DNA of 64,000 nt from Tanypteryx hageni (taxonomy: Eukaryota > Arthropoda > Insecta > Odonata > Petaluridae). Each line of letters starts with the position of its first letter. The stretch's first letter is position 1. The stretch is from contig CM054112.1 in the NCBI GenBank assembly GCA_028673005.1, forward strand, positions 188,746,564 through 188,810,563, read 5' to 3'. The translations under genes were made by a program, and so were the position numbers. The notes under the pieces are model-generated. The model worked only from the letters and a program-made list of their open reading frames with translations. It made no database searches and was not told the origin of the DNA. Positions 12,881-24,440 of the stretch are shown piece by piece.

Positions 12881-13159
12881 AGATGGAAGCGAAAACCGGT
12901 TGCTTTCAAACATGAGAAGGTTTTGGAAAAGGCGATGAACGGGAATTTTAGCGGAAGAGGAGGAGGAACAGCAACCTGCTATTGGTTCAAAGAGTCATCT
13001 CTGGAATAGGACATTTAAATGAACCCTGTGCATTTGATTTGAATTTGGGATATTGAATGATGGGCATTTTATACTGTTTTAATGTAGATCTCAAAGTCGA
13101 ATTATCGATTTCGCAATATGAACTGGCAGTCTTAGTAAAGAGGAAGGGATCGTTCCGGT

Positions 13160-13217
13160 GCGAGGGTCGCGTGTGCTAATGCTGCCGTAGGCATGGCAGC
13201 ATGTATGTGATCCTCGT
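13160..13217 (+). other. Candidate miRNA-like hairpin
   Basis: The + strand folds into a hairpin of about 58 nt. The distal stem pairs GAGGGTCGCGTGT with GTATGTGATCCTC, 13 pairs of which several are G-U. An asymmetric bulge (GCTAA against T) follows, then the perfect 7-bp stem TGCTGCC/GGCAGCA and an 8-base loop, GTAGGCAT. The G-U pairs make it stable only as + strand RNA. It is short for an insect pre-miRNA, I recognise no known mature sequence, and there is no expression evidence. Confidence 0.3.
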
Positions 13218-13979
13218 TGCTAAATTTAAAATGCAGCGAAGTTCTGTTCACGGTTTATTATTTAATAAAAATATTGTTTTCATTAAATGATTTATGCATT
13301 TCCAAAAAATCAGAGAGGTTGCGTGGGCTGCAACCAAATAAAGACGGTCGTCATCAGTGGATATTAACGGCTTTACCTGAGAATAATATTCTGTTACCAA
13401 CGATTAGTAAATAAAAAAACGAACGCTATGTTTTGAAAATTCGAACGTGATTGCACGGCAATAGGAGTAGGCTATATGATTTATAATAAAGTCGAGTATA
13501 TTACTGTGTTATTATGGAAAGTGTTTTCACTGTGAAAAATAATGTAAAACATTAATGGAAATTTGTTCACAAAGTATACTTATGTGCGATTTCCACCCTA
13601 TTCTCACACTTTGCTATTGCGAATTAGCAGAAAAGTAAATTCGCATTCCGCGCACGAAAAATCCTAACTCAAAGGTTCTCATTGCAGTGAAATATCTGCG
13701 ATTGACACATTAATATTCTAGGCCTCGCCCGAGGGCACGAAGGAGCCCTTTCAAGTAGATCAAACCCGGGTAACAAGCGAGTTTCGACCTATTACGCCAA
13801 ATAAAATAACGAATCGTTCCGGGAGAAAGAGAGAGAGAGAAAGGCGCTCCATATTCTTCGCAGTAAGACATACGTCTTCGGCGCAGTGACACGTCGCAAG
13901 AAAAAATGTTCAATTTCAAAAGAATGGTAGGATAAGGGAGGACGTGTGAGAGAGTACGTGTAAACAAAGCTAGGTAAGA
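13218..13979. other. Unassigned sequence with no gene seen
   Basis: AT-rich sequence up to about 13690, then mixed. Short open frames have no recognisable content. Confidence 0.4.
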
Positions 13980-14770
13980 ACAAAGTGGCGGTGGGTATAT
14001 ATGAGAGAGAGAGGCAGAATGGGAAGGGGAACAAGGGAGGAGGCGGAGGATAAAAGCGTGCCACATGGGAGGAGGGAGGAACGAGGGAAGGGGAGGGAGG
14101 GGAGAAGGGATGGAGAGTGGAAGTAGACAGCGAGACGAGGTGGAGGGGGAGCGAGAGGCAGGGAAGGAAGGAAAGACATCTAGACGCAGAGGGACAGAGG
14201 AAGGAGGAAGAGGGGGGTTCGATGGCACGCAGTAGAAACGGGAGGAAGGGGACTCAAGAGACAAAGACGTAAGGCTTCTGTGGGTTGTAAGCGAAATAAA
14301 GAGGGAGGGTGGGATTGGCTGGGAAGGAGGAGAGGGAGGGTATGTGCGGGAGGGGAGGAGTAACCGGGTGGAGGTGCATAGGGGAACGGGATGGTGTGAG
14401 ATGTAGCAATGAGACGTGACAGAAAGGAACCCTTGACAGACATACTCTTCGCGAGAAAACCCCCTAAAATATCTCCCGACTCACATCCACCCTCCCTACT
14501 CGTCCCGTTCCACCTCTCTAATTCACTCCCCCGACCGGCTACGCACACCCTTCCCTGCCACTCACACCCTCCCTCCCACCCTCAGTTGCTCCCATATCCC
14601 TTTCTTCCTCCTCTCCCTGTAACACAGCCTTCCTTATCTCCTTCGCTTCAAACGCCCTCCTCGCGCCACTCCTTTTTATCTCCTATCTCTATCTCCTCCC
14701 TTCCTTTCCTTCTTCCTCTCTCCTCCTCCCCCTTCCCTCCTCCTTAACTGGTATCTCCTCCCTCCCATTC
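13980..14770. repeat. GA tract switching to CT tract at about 14.4 kb
   Basis: From about 13980 to 14400 the + strand is purine-rich (GGAGGGA units). From about 14460 to 14770 it is pyrimidine-rich (CCTCCCTCC units). The strand asymmetry flips within about 60 bases. Predicted Ser/Pro/Leu proteins on both strands are artefacts. Confidence 0.8.
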
Positions 14771-15420
14771 GCTCTCGTTTACACTTTTGCCTCGCACTAT
14801 ACCGACGACGTCTTGTCCTCTACCTTTTAAGCCATTTTCTTCAAAGGTCTTTCTTTTCTTCCTCCATATCTCCAAAGTGTACTCTCGCCGGCTTTCATCT
14901 TCTTCAAGTCGTTAATCACAGTTCGTCCCCTCCACAGATCCTAGTGTTTCGTCTCCTGTGTCCTTTCTCTCTCTCTCTCTCTCTGTCCTTTGTCCCTTCC
15001 TCTACAACGTCCACGATTTGCGCCACCTCTTGTGTCTTCGCCTCCTCTTCCTATTCCGAACCCTTGACGCGAAAAATCAGTCAGCGAGCAAAATAACCGG
15101 AGGCAAGAGAGAAATTTCTTCTGTGTCGCAGAGGGATGCAACAAAAGAGGTTTTTTAAAAGAGTGGAAGCTAATTTCTCATCAGGCTTATCAAATTACGC
15201 TCTTAAAATAGGGGGGTTCTCGTGGGCGTTTATGAAGTTGACCTCTTTTATGCTATGCGGTGTACTGTCAATTTTTCATAAAATTTTTTATTTCTGCGGA
15301 ACCTACAGTTCGTAATTTGCACCACTCAGCACATCAAGAATCATTATGGTAAAATTATTTCATTTGAGCAATAAAAATTAAGTTAATAAATAAATTAATT
15401 AATTAATTAATTATGAGCTT
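14771..15420. other. Unassigned sequence with a short CT microsatellite
   Basis: A CT dinucleotide run lies at about 14966-14984. Sequence from 15250 to 15420 is AT-rich with TTAATTAATTAA repeats. No gene is supported. Confidence 0.4.
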
Positions 15421-15429
15421 ATATATATA

Positions 15430-15468
<39 letters not shown>
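15421..15468. repeat. (TA)n microsatellite at the 3' end of the minus-strand LINE
   Basis: An almost pure TA array directly abuts the last recognisable codons of the minus-strand retroelement. It may derive from the element's own 3' tail or be an insertion-site repeat. Confidence 0.9.
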
Positions 15469-15470
<2 letters not shown>

Positions 15471-17036
15471 TGGTTCTCCATATACTCCTATTTTCCGCGG
15501 TCCTCTTCATATCTTGATAACTCTCTTTCCCTTTCAAATCGTCTATCAACTGATACCTTTTCCTACCTCTTTCCCTTTTTCCATCTAGTTTTCCTTTTAA
15601 CACATCTTTAATCATACCCTCTCTCCTCAGGTAATGTCCAACCCAGTTTTCCTTCCTCTTTCTAATAGTCTGTATAATTTTCGCTTCTCTCTTACTCTTC
15701 GTAGCGCTTCATCGTTTTTCATCGTATCTGTCCTTTTATCTTCAGAATTCTCCTCCAAGTCCATATTTCAAAGCTTTCTTAGTATTTGATGTCATTTTTC
15801 CTTAGCGTTCATTTTTCTGCCCCGTACAAAGCTATACTCCATACATAGCATTTTATGAACTTCTTACGGATATCTTCCCTTATATTCCCCGTAAGTAGGT
15901 GTTTCTTTCTTCTGAAAACCGCTTTTGCTTTTCCTATTCTAGTCCTGATCTCAGCCGTACATTTTGCTTCTCTTGTTATGATGCTTCCAAGGTATTTATA
16001 ATCTGAAATTTGTTCTAAAGGCTTTTCTCCAATACTTATGTTCAGATTCTCTTCTTTACCCGATATTCGAATGACCTTGGATTTTTCCGTATTTATTTCC
16101 ATACCGTATTTTCTACCTGTTATTACTAGTCTATTTATCATTTTCTGGTGTTCCTCTTCCTTTCTTGCTACAAGTACTTGATCATCCGCGTATATTACTG
16201 TTCTTATAATCCTTCCTCCAATTTTGAAATCTCCTGTGCCTTCTAACGCTTCTTGCGTTAGACTATCTCCATATATATTGAATAGGGTCGACGACAGGCC
16301 TTCTGCCAGTCTACGAAACATACACAGATATCTTGACTGTACTCTATTGCCCTTCCTGAAATGATTCTAACTACCCCTATAGCATCTCTAATTCCTTGTC
16401 CTTTTCTGAAACCGAATTGATCTTCCTCTCGCATTTCTTCTGCCTTTTTCTCCAGCCCTTTATTAAGAATCCTCGTGATAATCTTCTACGTGTGTGACAG
16501 AAGCCTTATAGTTCTGTAGTCTTTACACTTTGGCTTCTTCTTTAGAGGTATCACTGTTACTTCTGGGAAATCACGAGGCCACTCTCCCGTGTCGTAAATG
16601 TTATTAATTAATTTCGTGATCACTTTGAGTCCTTCTGATCACATGCCGGTATTCCATCGCTGCCTGTGGCTTTCTCTTTCTTTAGTTCCACTATCGCTTT
16701 TTGTACTTCGTCTCCATAATACTTGGTCTTAAGTTGTCTTCTTCAATGTTTTCCTCATCTTCCAGTTCTATTTTTGCTGATCCTGCCTGCTTGCTGTATA
16801 TTCTCCTCATACCTGTGCTACATCCTTTGTTTCTGAGACTATTTTCCCATCCATATTCATAATTCCTTTACCATGAATTCCATTAGACTTCTTATCTTCT
16901 AATTACAGTGCCCTAGCGTACAACATATCGTACCGTCCTAACTTCTCCATTTATTGCATTTCATTACATTTTTCTTTTATTTAATTTCCTCTAGCTTTTT
17001 CTGTTACCCTTCTCAACTCATTGTTTATACGTCTAT

Positions 17037-17038
<2 letters not shown>
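15469..17038 (-). pseudogene. Non-LTR retrotransposon reverse transcriptase, internally deleted
   Basis: Read on -, this is a decayed LINE pol. From 5' to 3': a linker region with many stops (about 17030-16600); the RT fingers, with PEVTVIPLKKKPKCKDYRT, EDQFGFRKGQGIRDAIG and VRIISGRAIE (about 16590-16340); the motif A start (CVCFVDWQKA) at about 16325-16295; then a sudden jump into LFNIYGDSLTQEALEG; the motif C box VIYADDQVLVA (intact YADD, about 16205); the thumb with KYGMEINTEKSKVIRIS and YKYLGSIITREAKCTAEIRTRIGKA (to 15809); and after a frame break the C-terminal KRERGRKRYQLIDDLK segment (15615-15470). Roughly sixty codons between motif A and motif B are missing. The type is common in arthropods as endonuclease-reverse transcriptase; I place it as RTE/L1-like only tentatively. 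Confidence 0.85.

Positions 17039-17120
<82 letters not shown>
17039..17120. repeat. (CA)n-(TA)n compound microsatellite
   Basis: A CA array of about 30 bases runs directly into a TA array of about 50 bases, at the upstream (5') edge of the minus-strand LINE. The element is thus bracketed by TA-containing microsatellites on both sides. Confidence 0.95.
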
Positions 17121-17123
<3 letters not shown>

Positions 17124-20100
17124 AAATCCGAGCCGAGTAATAAATTTACCAGCTTGGCAAGTCTTACGTCTACGAGCCTCGTCCTCTTTTTCCTTCGCTT
17201 GTAGACTTTATAAGGACCGATTTGATCCCCCTTTATTTCAAGTAGGACTCTGAAGGAGTCCGTTTAATGGTCGGGATTTCCAGGATGGTTTTGGATAGTT
17301 ATAAGGTGAGAGTGAGTACACAGTCTGACATTCTTTCGATACCAGTTTAATATAAGAAAATCTCCCTTGATAAAATAATTCACATAATTCACACAATCCC
17401 TCAAGACTGGCATATAACAAATCCCCACTTAAAGAAACAAAATAAACGCTTGAATGATTAAATTAACAAATCCCCACTCCATGGAAACAAAATAAATGCT
17501 TGAGTGATTTAAATTACGCGTTCCCTCTTGGGTCCGCCCACCTTTCTTCTCTCTTCTTCCTGCCGTAGTCAACAGCTTGTCGCCAGTCCGTTCTGGGTTC
17601 AGAGATTCTGTTGACCCCCCTTGTCCCTGCGCCTCCTTGTCCGGTCTCCTATGCCACTCCAGGGTCGTATTGGTGTGATACTGCCTTGTCTCGTGTTAAC
17701 AGCCAGACTGCCTTTTCGTTATCACGCTCCCTCCCAAGAAAACGTATGTGAGAGGAGAAATTGCTCCCCTTTCCTCTCCCCGAGTCCCCCCCTCTCGCTT
17801 AATCAAGGTCGTGCGTAAAACAAGGATATTACCAAATTCGCACCGTCCGCTCTCCGCGGTAATTCAAATTTCACAAACATCAAATCACAGGTAAATCATA
17901 AGTAATCACATCAGGAAAGCTTTCTTTTAATTACCAAAATATTTTTATTATTTATTATTTTTATTGATATATCACTTTTGATGTCATATTACAATAAAAA
18001 TGATACAATAAATTCTGAAATTTACTTAATTTCGCAGTTGGGTACTCCGAGTTTACCAAACGTTCCCCATTCCTTAATTACGCAAGAGATATTTACATTA
18101 ACATTTACTATTTTATCTATTGTATTGTAAAGTTTTATCATTAATATAATTACGCATTAAAGTCTTACTTAATATTCACCTGGATAGATGCACCGAAGCC
18201 TTTAAAGCAGCAATAAAATTATGTGGATTATGTCAATACTATTACCCAAAACGTAAACAATAAACAACATCTTGGTTACCGAGCAAATGTAAGTAGATGT
18301 ATCGATTTATCTTGCGATAAATCTTTCAATGTTAATGGTAAAAGATAACAATGTTCTAATATTCCTTAAAAATCATTTCACTCACTTTAAAAGTATTCAT
18401 AGACTATATTTAGGCATGAATCCATTTGTATTATTTATCTTGGCGTTGGGTATTCTTCGTCTACGGCGCGCCACGGCGTGGATTTTTCTTGCATTAATCT
18501 TTACGTGGCTATCTCCCTTTGAAGAGGACAACAATTAATAAATTTAACTTTGTTGGCGCCTGGAAAATGTTAATAAATTTTGCGCTTAAAGGATACTTTC
18601 GAGCGATTTAACATGTAATACGACAAAACATGAACAGAATTAAAATATTCAGTCTTTTTTGCGTAAAATAAGCCATTTCTCGTGATCGTAAGGTAATATT
18701 GAGGTATATTTATATCCACATCAGTGAAGGGCTGCATGGCATTTTGGGGCTTCTCCACACCATTTCCCACGCATTCTTATGGAAATAGTATTTTGTTAAC
18801 CCCATGGGGTATTAGAAACCCCACGGTCTGCAAAACTAGACCAAGTTTTTCCTTTGGTCCATAGTATGGCCTATAATACTTTTGAATTCGATAGCTTCAA
18901 CGGTGTAAAAACGTATAAAGAACATACATACATACATACACACACACACTCTAAAATAGTTATTATGTATATATATATATAATACATGTACTTTTTGCGA
19001 GCAATCTTGTAGAAAAACATAAGTGCATGAACCTGTATTATTCTAGCACCGTTAATTCACTGTTTGGATTAGTAATCTTTCAATCATTTGTACTCCCAAA
19101 CCATATATCGATGTTTAAGATGCGAATTTTTGTTTTAAACGAAAATTTTTGTTCTACCGTATTGTTGTGTAGTAGGTTTGATTATTTCATAAGATCTCTA
19201 AGGTATTGTCAAACTATAGTAAGACTTATTAAGAAATTGTTTAATTTTAGAAAAGGAATTCTTAGGGCACCTTGGCTTCATAAAATACGAATGAAATTGG
19301 GGTAAAAATAAAAATCTCTTAATTTTCATCAAGAGACGTGAAAATACAGACGAGACTCGATGATATTCAACGAAAATTGTTTCTGCTCACATTGCCGAGA
19401 TGTCGAAATACGGCGAAGGCGTTTGCCTTTACACGGTAAAGGAGTTTCATCTCGCAGATTCGTTCCACTTTATGCATTATGTAATCTCAAATTCGATCTC
19501 TCGCGACGATCTCTCCTCTCTCTTTCTCTCTCGGCTTAATGGCATCTCTCCCCGTTTACCATCGCGTCCGGAAAATTTCTCTTTCTCTTCTTTGTCTTTT
19601 TATTCCTGATGTTTCGCATTATTTATATCTTTCCTTCCCACTCTTACTCACAACATTTTTCTTCATATTTCCCTAATTTTCACGCCTCCTTGTCCGAGCT
19701 GACCATCATCTCCTTCACTCATATCATCATTTTCTAACTCTCTCTCTCCCTTCCTCTTCTCCTGCACGCGCGCTTTCCTCCCACCGCCTTGAGCTCCGAC
19801 GTATTCCGCTCACACACGCAGTTCTTATCGATCTACTGGATGCCCGTTCCTTTCTCTCTCTCTCGCTATCTTTCTCTCTCTCTCTCTGTCTTTCTCTCTC
19901 TTTCTTAAATTGTTAGAGGAGTCCGTCTTTTCAATTAACTGCTCATCGCCTTCTCTCCACGCTTTTTTAATCCACGTTGTTTTCTAGTGTGGGAGAATTC
20001 GTACAGAACTATGCTACGAGGCCCATTTCTCTGCCATTGGCCTTCTTTGCCCCGTGGATCAAATATCGTCGAGATGGGCGGACGAAATTATATTCTTGCC

Positions 20101-20890
20101 TAGGAAATGCGCAATATCGTGATATTTTTACTTTAGCTTTCGCGGTAATACCTTTTCGTATACTATATTTTTTGATAATGTAGCTGTATTGAATTGCAAT
20201 TGTTTTTTTAAATTTTACTTGGAGATTTATTTTTATTAATTGTGTTTTCGAACTGCTAAAGTTATAATTCATGAATGGAACGAATAAATATTTTTGTTTA
20301 AAAAATACCGCATGAATCCCTCACTAATTATGAGAAAGCGGGTTAGATACCTGCGATAATACTAAAAGTAAACTTTTTTGGATTCAAATGTATGATATGA
20401 AAAGTTTTACAACTCGATAAATGACACAGTCACATCTTTATAGTATCGATTTCTTTTAATATTAAAAATCTTCCAGCTAAGCAACCGGCATCTCTTCGAA
20501 CGGATGCGTTCTTATTGAAAGGATTCGACAAGAAAGGAAAGTAATATAAATATGGGGCAGAATCTATACGGAAGGGATAAATAATAATTTGAGTCAAAAA
20601 ATAATAATTCGTGCCAATCCGTGCCTAAAAAAATAGAAATGAATCCAAAATTTTCAAAAGGTCCAGAAAAGAAGCTACGCGTGTTGGGCTTAAACAGAAG
20701 AGGTGGGTGTGATTGAATCAGAGCCCAGACAAGGATCCATGAGGTGACGTAAATAGTGAAGAATTGAAATGGCGATGGAGCTGACACGTTGCCAGATGTC
20801 GACGGCTAGAAGAAATTCAGAATTCAGTTACTAGAGCGATGCAGCTGCAAAGAAGGCCGCAAAAGAAGATAGAAAAGAGAAACTTTCTGT
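17121..20890. other. AT-rich sequence with no gene supported
   Basis: Contains a CATACATACATA/CACACA run (about 18923-18950), a short TATATA array (about 18968-18982), a TCTCTC stretch (about 19853-19903), and many open frames of 60-90 codons without recognisable domains. Nothing resembling a splice-delimited exon was identified. Confidence 0.4.
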
Positions 20891-20897
20891 AACGTTG

Positions 20898-20932
20898 GCG
20901 AGAGGCCATGCATTTTATGCATGGCCTCTCGC
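20898..20932. repeat. Perfect 16-bp hairpin with 3-base loop
   Basis: GCGAGAGGCCATGCAT (20898-20913), TTT, then the exact reverse complement ATGCATGGCCTCTCGC (20917-20932). The pairing stops immediately outside. There is no U-run after it and no gene next to it. A perfect palindrome this long is unlikely by chance and suggests either a very young foldback insertion or selection for structure. Confidence 0.85.
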
Positions 20933-22926
20933 TTGCATTGCATACGCAAGTTTAGTCAACGTGGTACGACTACAAAAGCTATGTTAACATCTAGCGGCGT
21001 AAACTATTTTATATTTGACATTTTTATTGCAGTTCTCCAATAAAAAAAATGCCCATTATTAAGTTATAAAGACATAAAAATAATGAATATAAGTGCATGA
21101 TAACTACAGTTTATGTCTCGGTGATATAACATTAGAAATAAAAATGAAAATCATTACGCGCAAATTTTAATCACGTGGCTTATTTATGAAAACGAACGCG
21201 GGACTTTGAAAATAATGGAGATGCGCTTCCGTGTTATTTTACGGTTCACAAACACAGGTACGTCCAACTTGGACGAGCGCCTTTCCATTTAATTATTCCA
21301 TTGAAACGGCGTCACCCGCAGTTATTGTGTTTGCTTCCGCTGGGTTAGGTCGGGAATGGAAGGAGAGGGGATTTACCGAAAACAGGAGAATGGCGTGCGT
21401 GCGCCTTTTGATGTTCCTCTTTCTCTACCATCCTCCCGCCATAGGGTTTCCCGTTCGAGCGGAAAATAACGCGGTGCACTAGGAGGGATCTTCTATAGTT
21501 GGAGATCAGTCGGTTGATTTCGGGTCGAGTCGGAAAGCGGTCACTCATGGATGCACAATATAGAATTTCTCTTCTAACGCTGCAGTCGCAAAAACAGCAA
21601 ATGAAATGGCAGAGGGCTCGTAAACAATTCTAAGCGACTAAAGTAGCAGATGGATCGGGGTTACTGCCTAAAGCGAAACCAAAATGCGGCCTTAATCCTG
21701 GCCGACGATGTTCGAATCCCAAATTGTGGATTTGCTGGAACGTTCGCTAAAAAAATAGAACGAAAAATGGTAACAAAACGAAAAATTCGGATGGACATCG
21801 TCACGAAAAAAAAATTGCGCCCAAACAAACAAAAAACCTCCAATCTATCCTTTTCGACGGCGAGTTTCACCTCAGTCGGGATAAAGTGAGCGATTTTGCC
21901 GTTGAAGCGTGTTGTTTTATGGGCTGGTGGGGAAAGTTTTTACTATCGTCGGACTTTTTTTATTAGGGACATGCAACTTTACGTCCAAATCGAAAGTTAT
22001 ATGAAATTATGATTGCATTCGATCGATTTTCCGGATTTGTTTTGTTTGAATAGAGATTTATACGCGTTATGTAATGGAGACAACGAAAAAGTTCCCAATT
22101 GATCATTCGATTGAATGCGTCGTCATTATCACCACGAGGACTGCCGACGAATTACTCAAAACGAGCGGTACACACGCATTCAGGGGCGGATCCAAGTGGG
22201 GGAGGCGATGGGGGCGATCGCTCCCCCTCCCCTGGATACTCTCTGGGACAAGCGAATGGACTCGGTGAGCGGGCCGTCATGCTGCGGGATGATTCCTCCT
22301 GTAGGCTTCAGTTTTGGCATAAAGTCTTCTTCGAAATTTCCCATGCTTCTTGTCTTTATAATCGCCGTCTTTCACAGGATTTAGGTCCTTTGGAGAACCC
22401 TCACACCGGGCGCAGTAAAGATAGTAGCATATAATTCCTCTTTCTTTCGAACCGCGAACGGAACTACGCTACCGGCTACGTGCCGGTAAAAGGCTGAAAC
22501 AATGCGCTCGGTTTATTGCCATGGTACCCCTTTCATCCTTATTCACTGGTTTGGGATTGGGGATATCCTTTCTTTTGTTTAGAGTTGTTCCCCACCTCTA
22601 GCTGAACTTCTCCATGTCACAAGATTCTTTGCAAGCGTCCTTTCGCCGCCTTGGGTTTTTCCACTATTCCTTACAAGATTTTACTGGCGTTTTATGATCA
22701 GTTCTGAAGTGATCCGCCAGTGTGTAACAGTGAGCCGGGACAGCGTTGAATATTAGTGTCGACTCTATTCTAGTGCACCAACAACCAAGTGTGACAATTT
22801 AGCATGTGCCGCAATCTAATTGATTACATGCGCAGTTAAATAATTGTTCAATATCTCCTTAATTCATGTTAGTCTACCAGTGCTACTTACCTTTTTTGGA
22901 TTCTGACGTCGAACTTTCAGTAAAAA
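20933..22926. other. Unassigned sequence including a CAGGGGCGGA transposon-like end
   Basis: At 22181 the sequence CAGGGGCGGATCCAAGTGGG, followed by GGGGGCGATCGCTCCCCC, resembles ends of dispersed arthropod repeats that begin CAGGGGCGGA. No matching second end was found. The rest, including 22440-22926 just upstream of the LINE, has no recognisable coding content. Confidence 0.35.
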
Positions 22927-23900
22927 TTGTTTCTTTTTCGTGTTATCGATGGGAAATATTCGTTCCTCGTTAAAGTTGCGTCGGATGTTCCTCAGGGAAG
23001 TGTATTGGGCCCTCTACTTTTCTTAATCTATGTGAATGATATCAGTTCGGTACTTCGTAGTAAAATTAGACTTATTTCCGATGATACCGTTCAATATAAA
23101 GAAATAAAAAACCAGGAGGACCATCAGTCACTGCGTGAAGAATTAAGAGCCATTTCAACGTGGTGCAAAGAATGGCAAATTGAAATTAATTACACTAAAT
23201 GTGCCGCAGTTACGTTCTGAAAAAGTAAGAACATAGAAGTAGGTTTCGAGTATAAAATAGATGGAATAAATATTCAAGCAGCCGAGTATGTAAAATATTT
23301 AGGAGTAACCATTTGTCGAGATATTTCGTGGGACATGCACATTCGTCGAGTTATAGGCGCGGCCAACAGGAAACTGGCTTTCATAGAATAGTACGGAACA
23401 CTACAGGAAAAGTACGTGAAACATGTTACTTATCACTGGTTAGACCACAAGTGAAATACGCCTCATGTATATGGGATCCGTACGAGAAGGGACATATAAT
23501 TCAATTAGAAAGAATGCAGCGCAGAGCAGCCAGATTCGTAAAACAAAATACGAACATGAGGAAAGCGTCACCTCATTATTGAGGGATTTGAACTGGGTAC
23601 CACTGGAGCATCGTAGATTGAACTCAAGATTGCGGCTTCTGGAGAAATACAGATCGGAATGTCTAAAAGACGAGGTTGTAGGAATAATTGAAGCACCAAC
23701 GTATATAGGTAGAAACGACCGTGACGATAAGATACGTGAGATCGATTGTAGGTCGGAGCGTTATCTAGGCTCGTTCTTTCCGAGGACAATACGAGATCAC
23801 AATAGAAAATTTCAACCTGCGATAGACAGTCTTTAGGTAGGTTTTGGTGCATTGCACCCCCTGCCACCCACCAATTATGTGAATTGCAGGGTAACATGTA
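22927..23900 (+). pseudogene. CR1/Jockey-group LINE reverse transcriptase, 5'-truncated and frameshifted
   Basis: Starts inside RT with DGKYSFLVKVASDVPQGSVL, then GPLLFLIYVNDISSVL. The motif C region reads RLISDDTVQYKEI, where F/YADD would be expected, so the catalytic box has changed to ISDD. WCKEWQIEINYTKCA follows, then a stop at 23218. The same frame continues through EYVKYLGVTICRDISWDMHI and ANRKLAFIE to about 23390. It then shifts to LVRPQVKYASCIWDPYEKG and LERMQRRAARFVKQ, and shifts again to LLRDLNWVPLEHRRLNSRLR and YLGSFFPRTI, ending at a stop at 23836. A 3' UTR continues to about 23900, with CACCCCCTGCCACCCACCAA. At least two frameshifts and one stop make it inactive. The endonuclease and the first RT motifs are missing. 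Confidence 0.9.
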
Positions 23901-23903
23901 GAT

Positions 23904-23999
23904 GTATCTTGGAAGGCGGGAAATTTGAATCGAGTTAAAATTTTGCTGTTGGTATCTTGGAAGGCGGGAAATTTGAATCGAGTTAAAATTTTGCTGTTG
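23904..23999. repeat. Two perfect 48-bp tandem copies
   Basis: The unit starting GTATCTTGGAAGGCGGGAAA and ending TTTTGCTGTTG occurs at 23904-23951 and again, identically, at 23952-23999. It lies immediately after the LINE 3' UTR. Zero divergence implies a recent duplication, in contrast with the degraded LINE beside it. Confidence 0.95.
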
Positions 24000-24115
24000 A
24001 CAGCGCCAAATGCACGGTATATTCGAATCGAATTAAACTTCTGGGTGTATCTGTTACGGTGGCTGATTTAAATACGTCAAAATGAAACGAAATATTGAGC
24101 AAGTTGATCAAGTTT

Positions 24116-24440
24116 TTATTTACAATAAAATACAATCATTATCACGTTATAAATACCCACAACACAAATAACAATCTTTTTTCCATCGAAATGAATTTCT
24201 CCTTTATTGTAGTGTTTTAGGCATGGCTGATATCGCTCCTTCCGATAGAAATCTTCTAATTCTTGTAATTCAGGAAATTTATGTAATATATGAGGCACAT
24301 CACGTGGATGATTCAATTCAATATAATCAAAAGGTATAAATTTCAGATCCTCCAATTTCATCCTCTTCCAACCATGTTCATGATAGGTCCAAATAGCCGA
24401 CCCAACTTTATGTATAATTGCAAGTTGTTCAAGTCCATAA
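24116..24440 (-). CDS. Putative terminal exon of an unrecognised protein
   Basis: On -, a canonical acceptor (ATTACTTTTCAG) ends at 24441. From there an open frame of 107 residues runs to a TAA at 24116-24118, with the first base completing a split codon (intron phase 2). It begins YGLEQLAIIHKVGSAIW, continues with HEHGWKRMKLEDLKFIPFDY and LNHPRDVPHILHKFPELQ, and ends in a hydrophobic segment (IVICVVGIYNVIMIVFYC) that could be a membrane anchor. AATAAA overlaps the stop codon. Amino-acid use is balanced, unlike the low-complexity frames elsewhere. I do not recognise the family. It may be a real last exon, a retrotransposed or duplicated exon fragment, or part of an unfamiliar mobile element. 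No upstream exon was found on - within the next 3 kb. Confidence 0.4.

Noticed and set aside
12288..12913. Long minus-strand open frames of 160-192 codons
   Set aside because: They lie over a GA-rich tract, exist in three frames at once and encode Ser/Leu/Pro strings, as expected from simple sequence.
17039..17120. CRISPR or other spacer-repeat array in the repeat-rich stretches
   Set aside because: All tandem arrays here are microsatellites without spacers, and the genome is eukaryotic.
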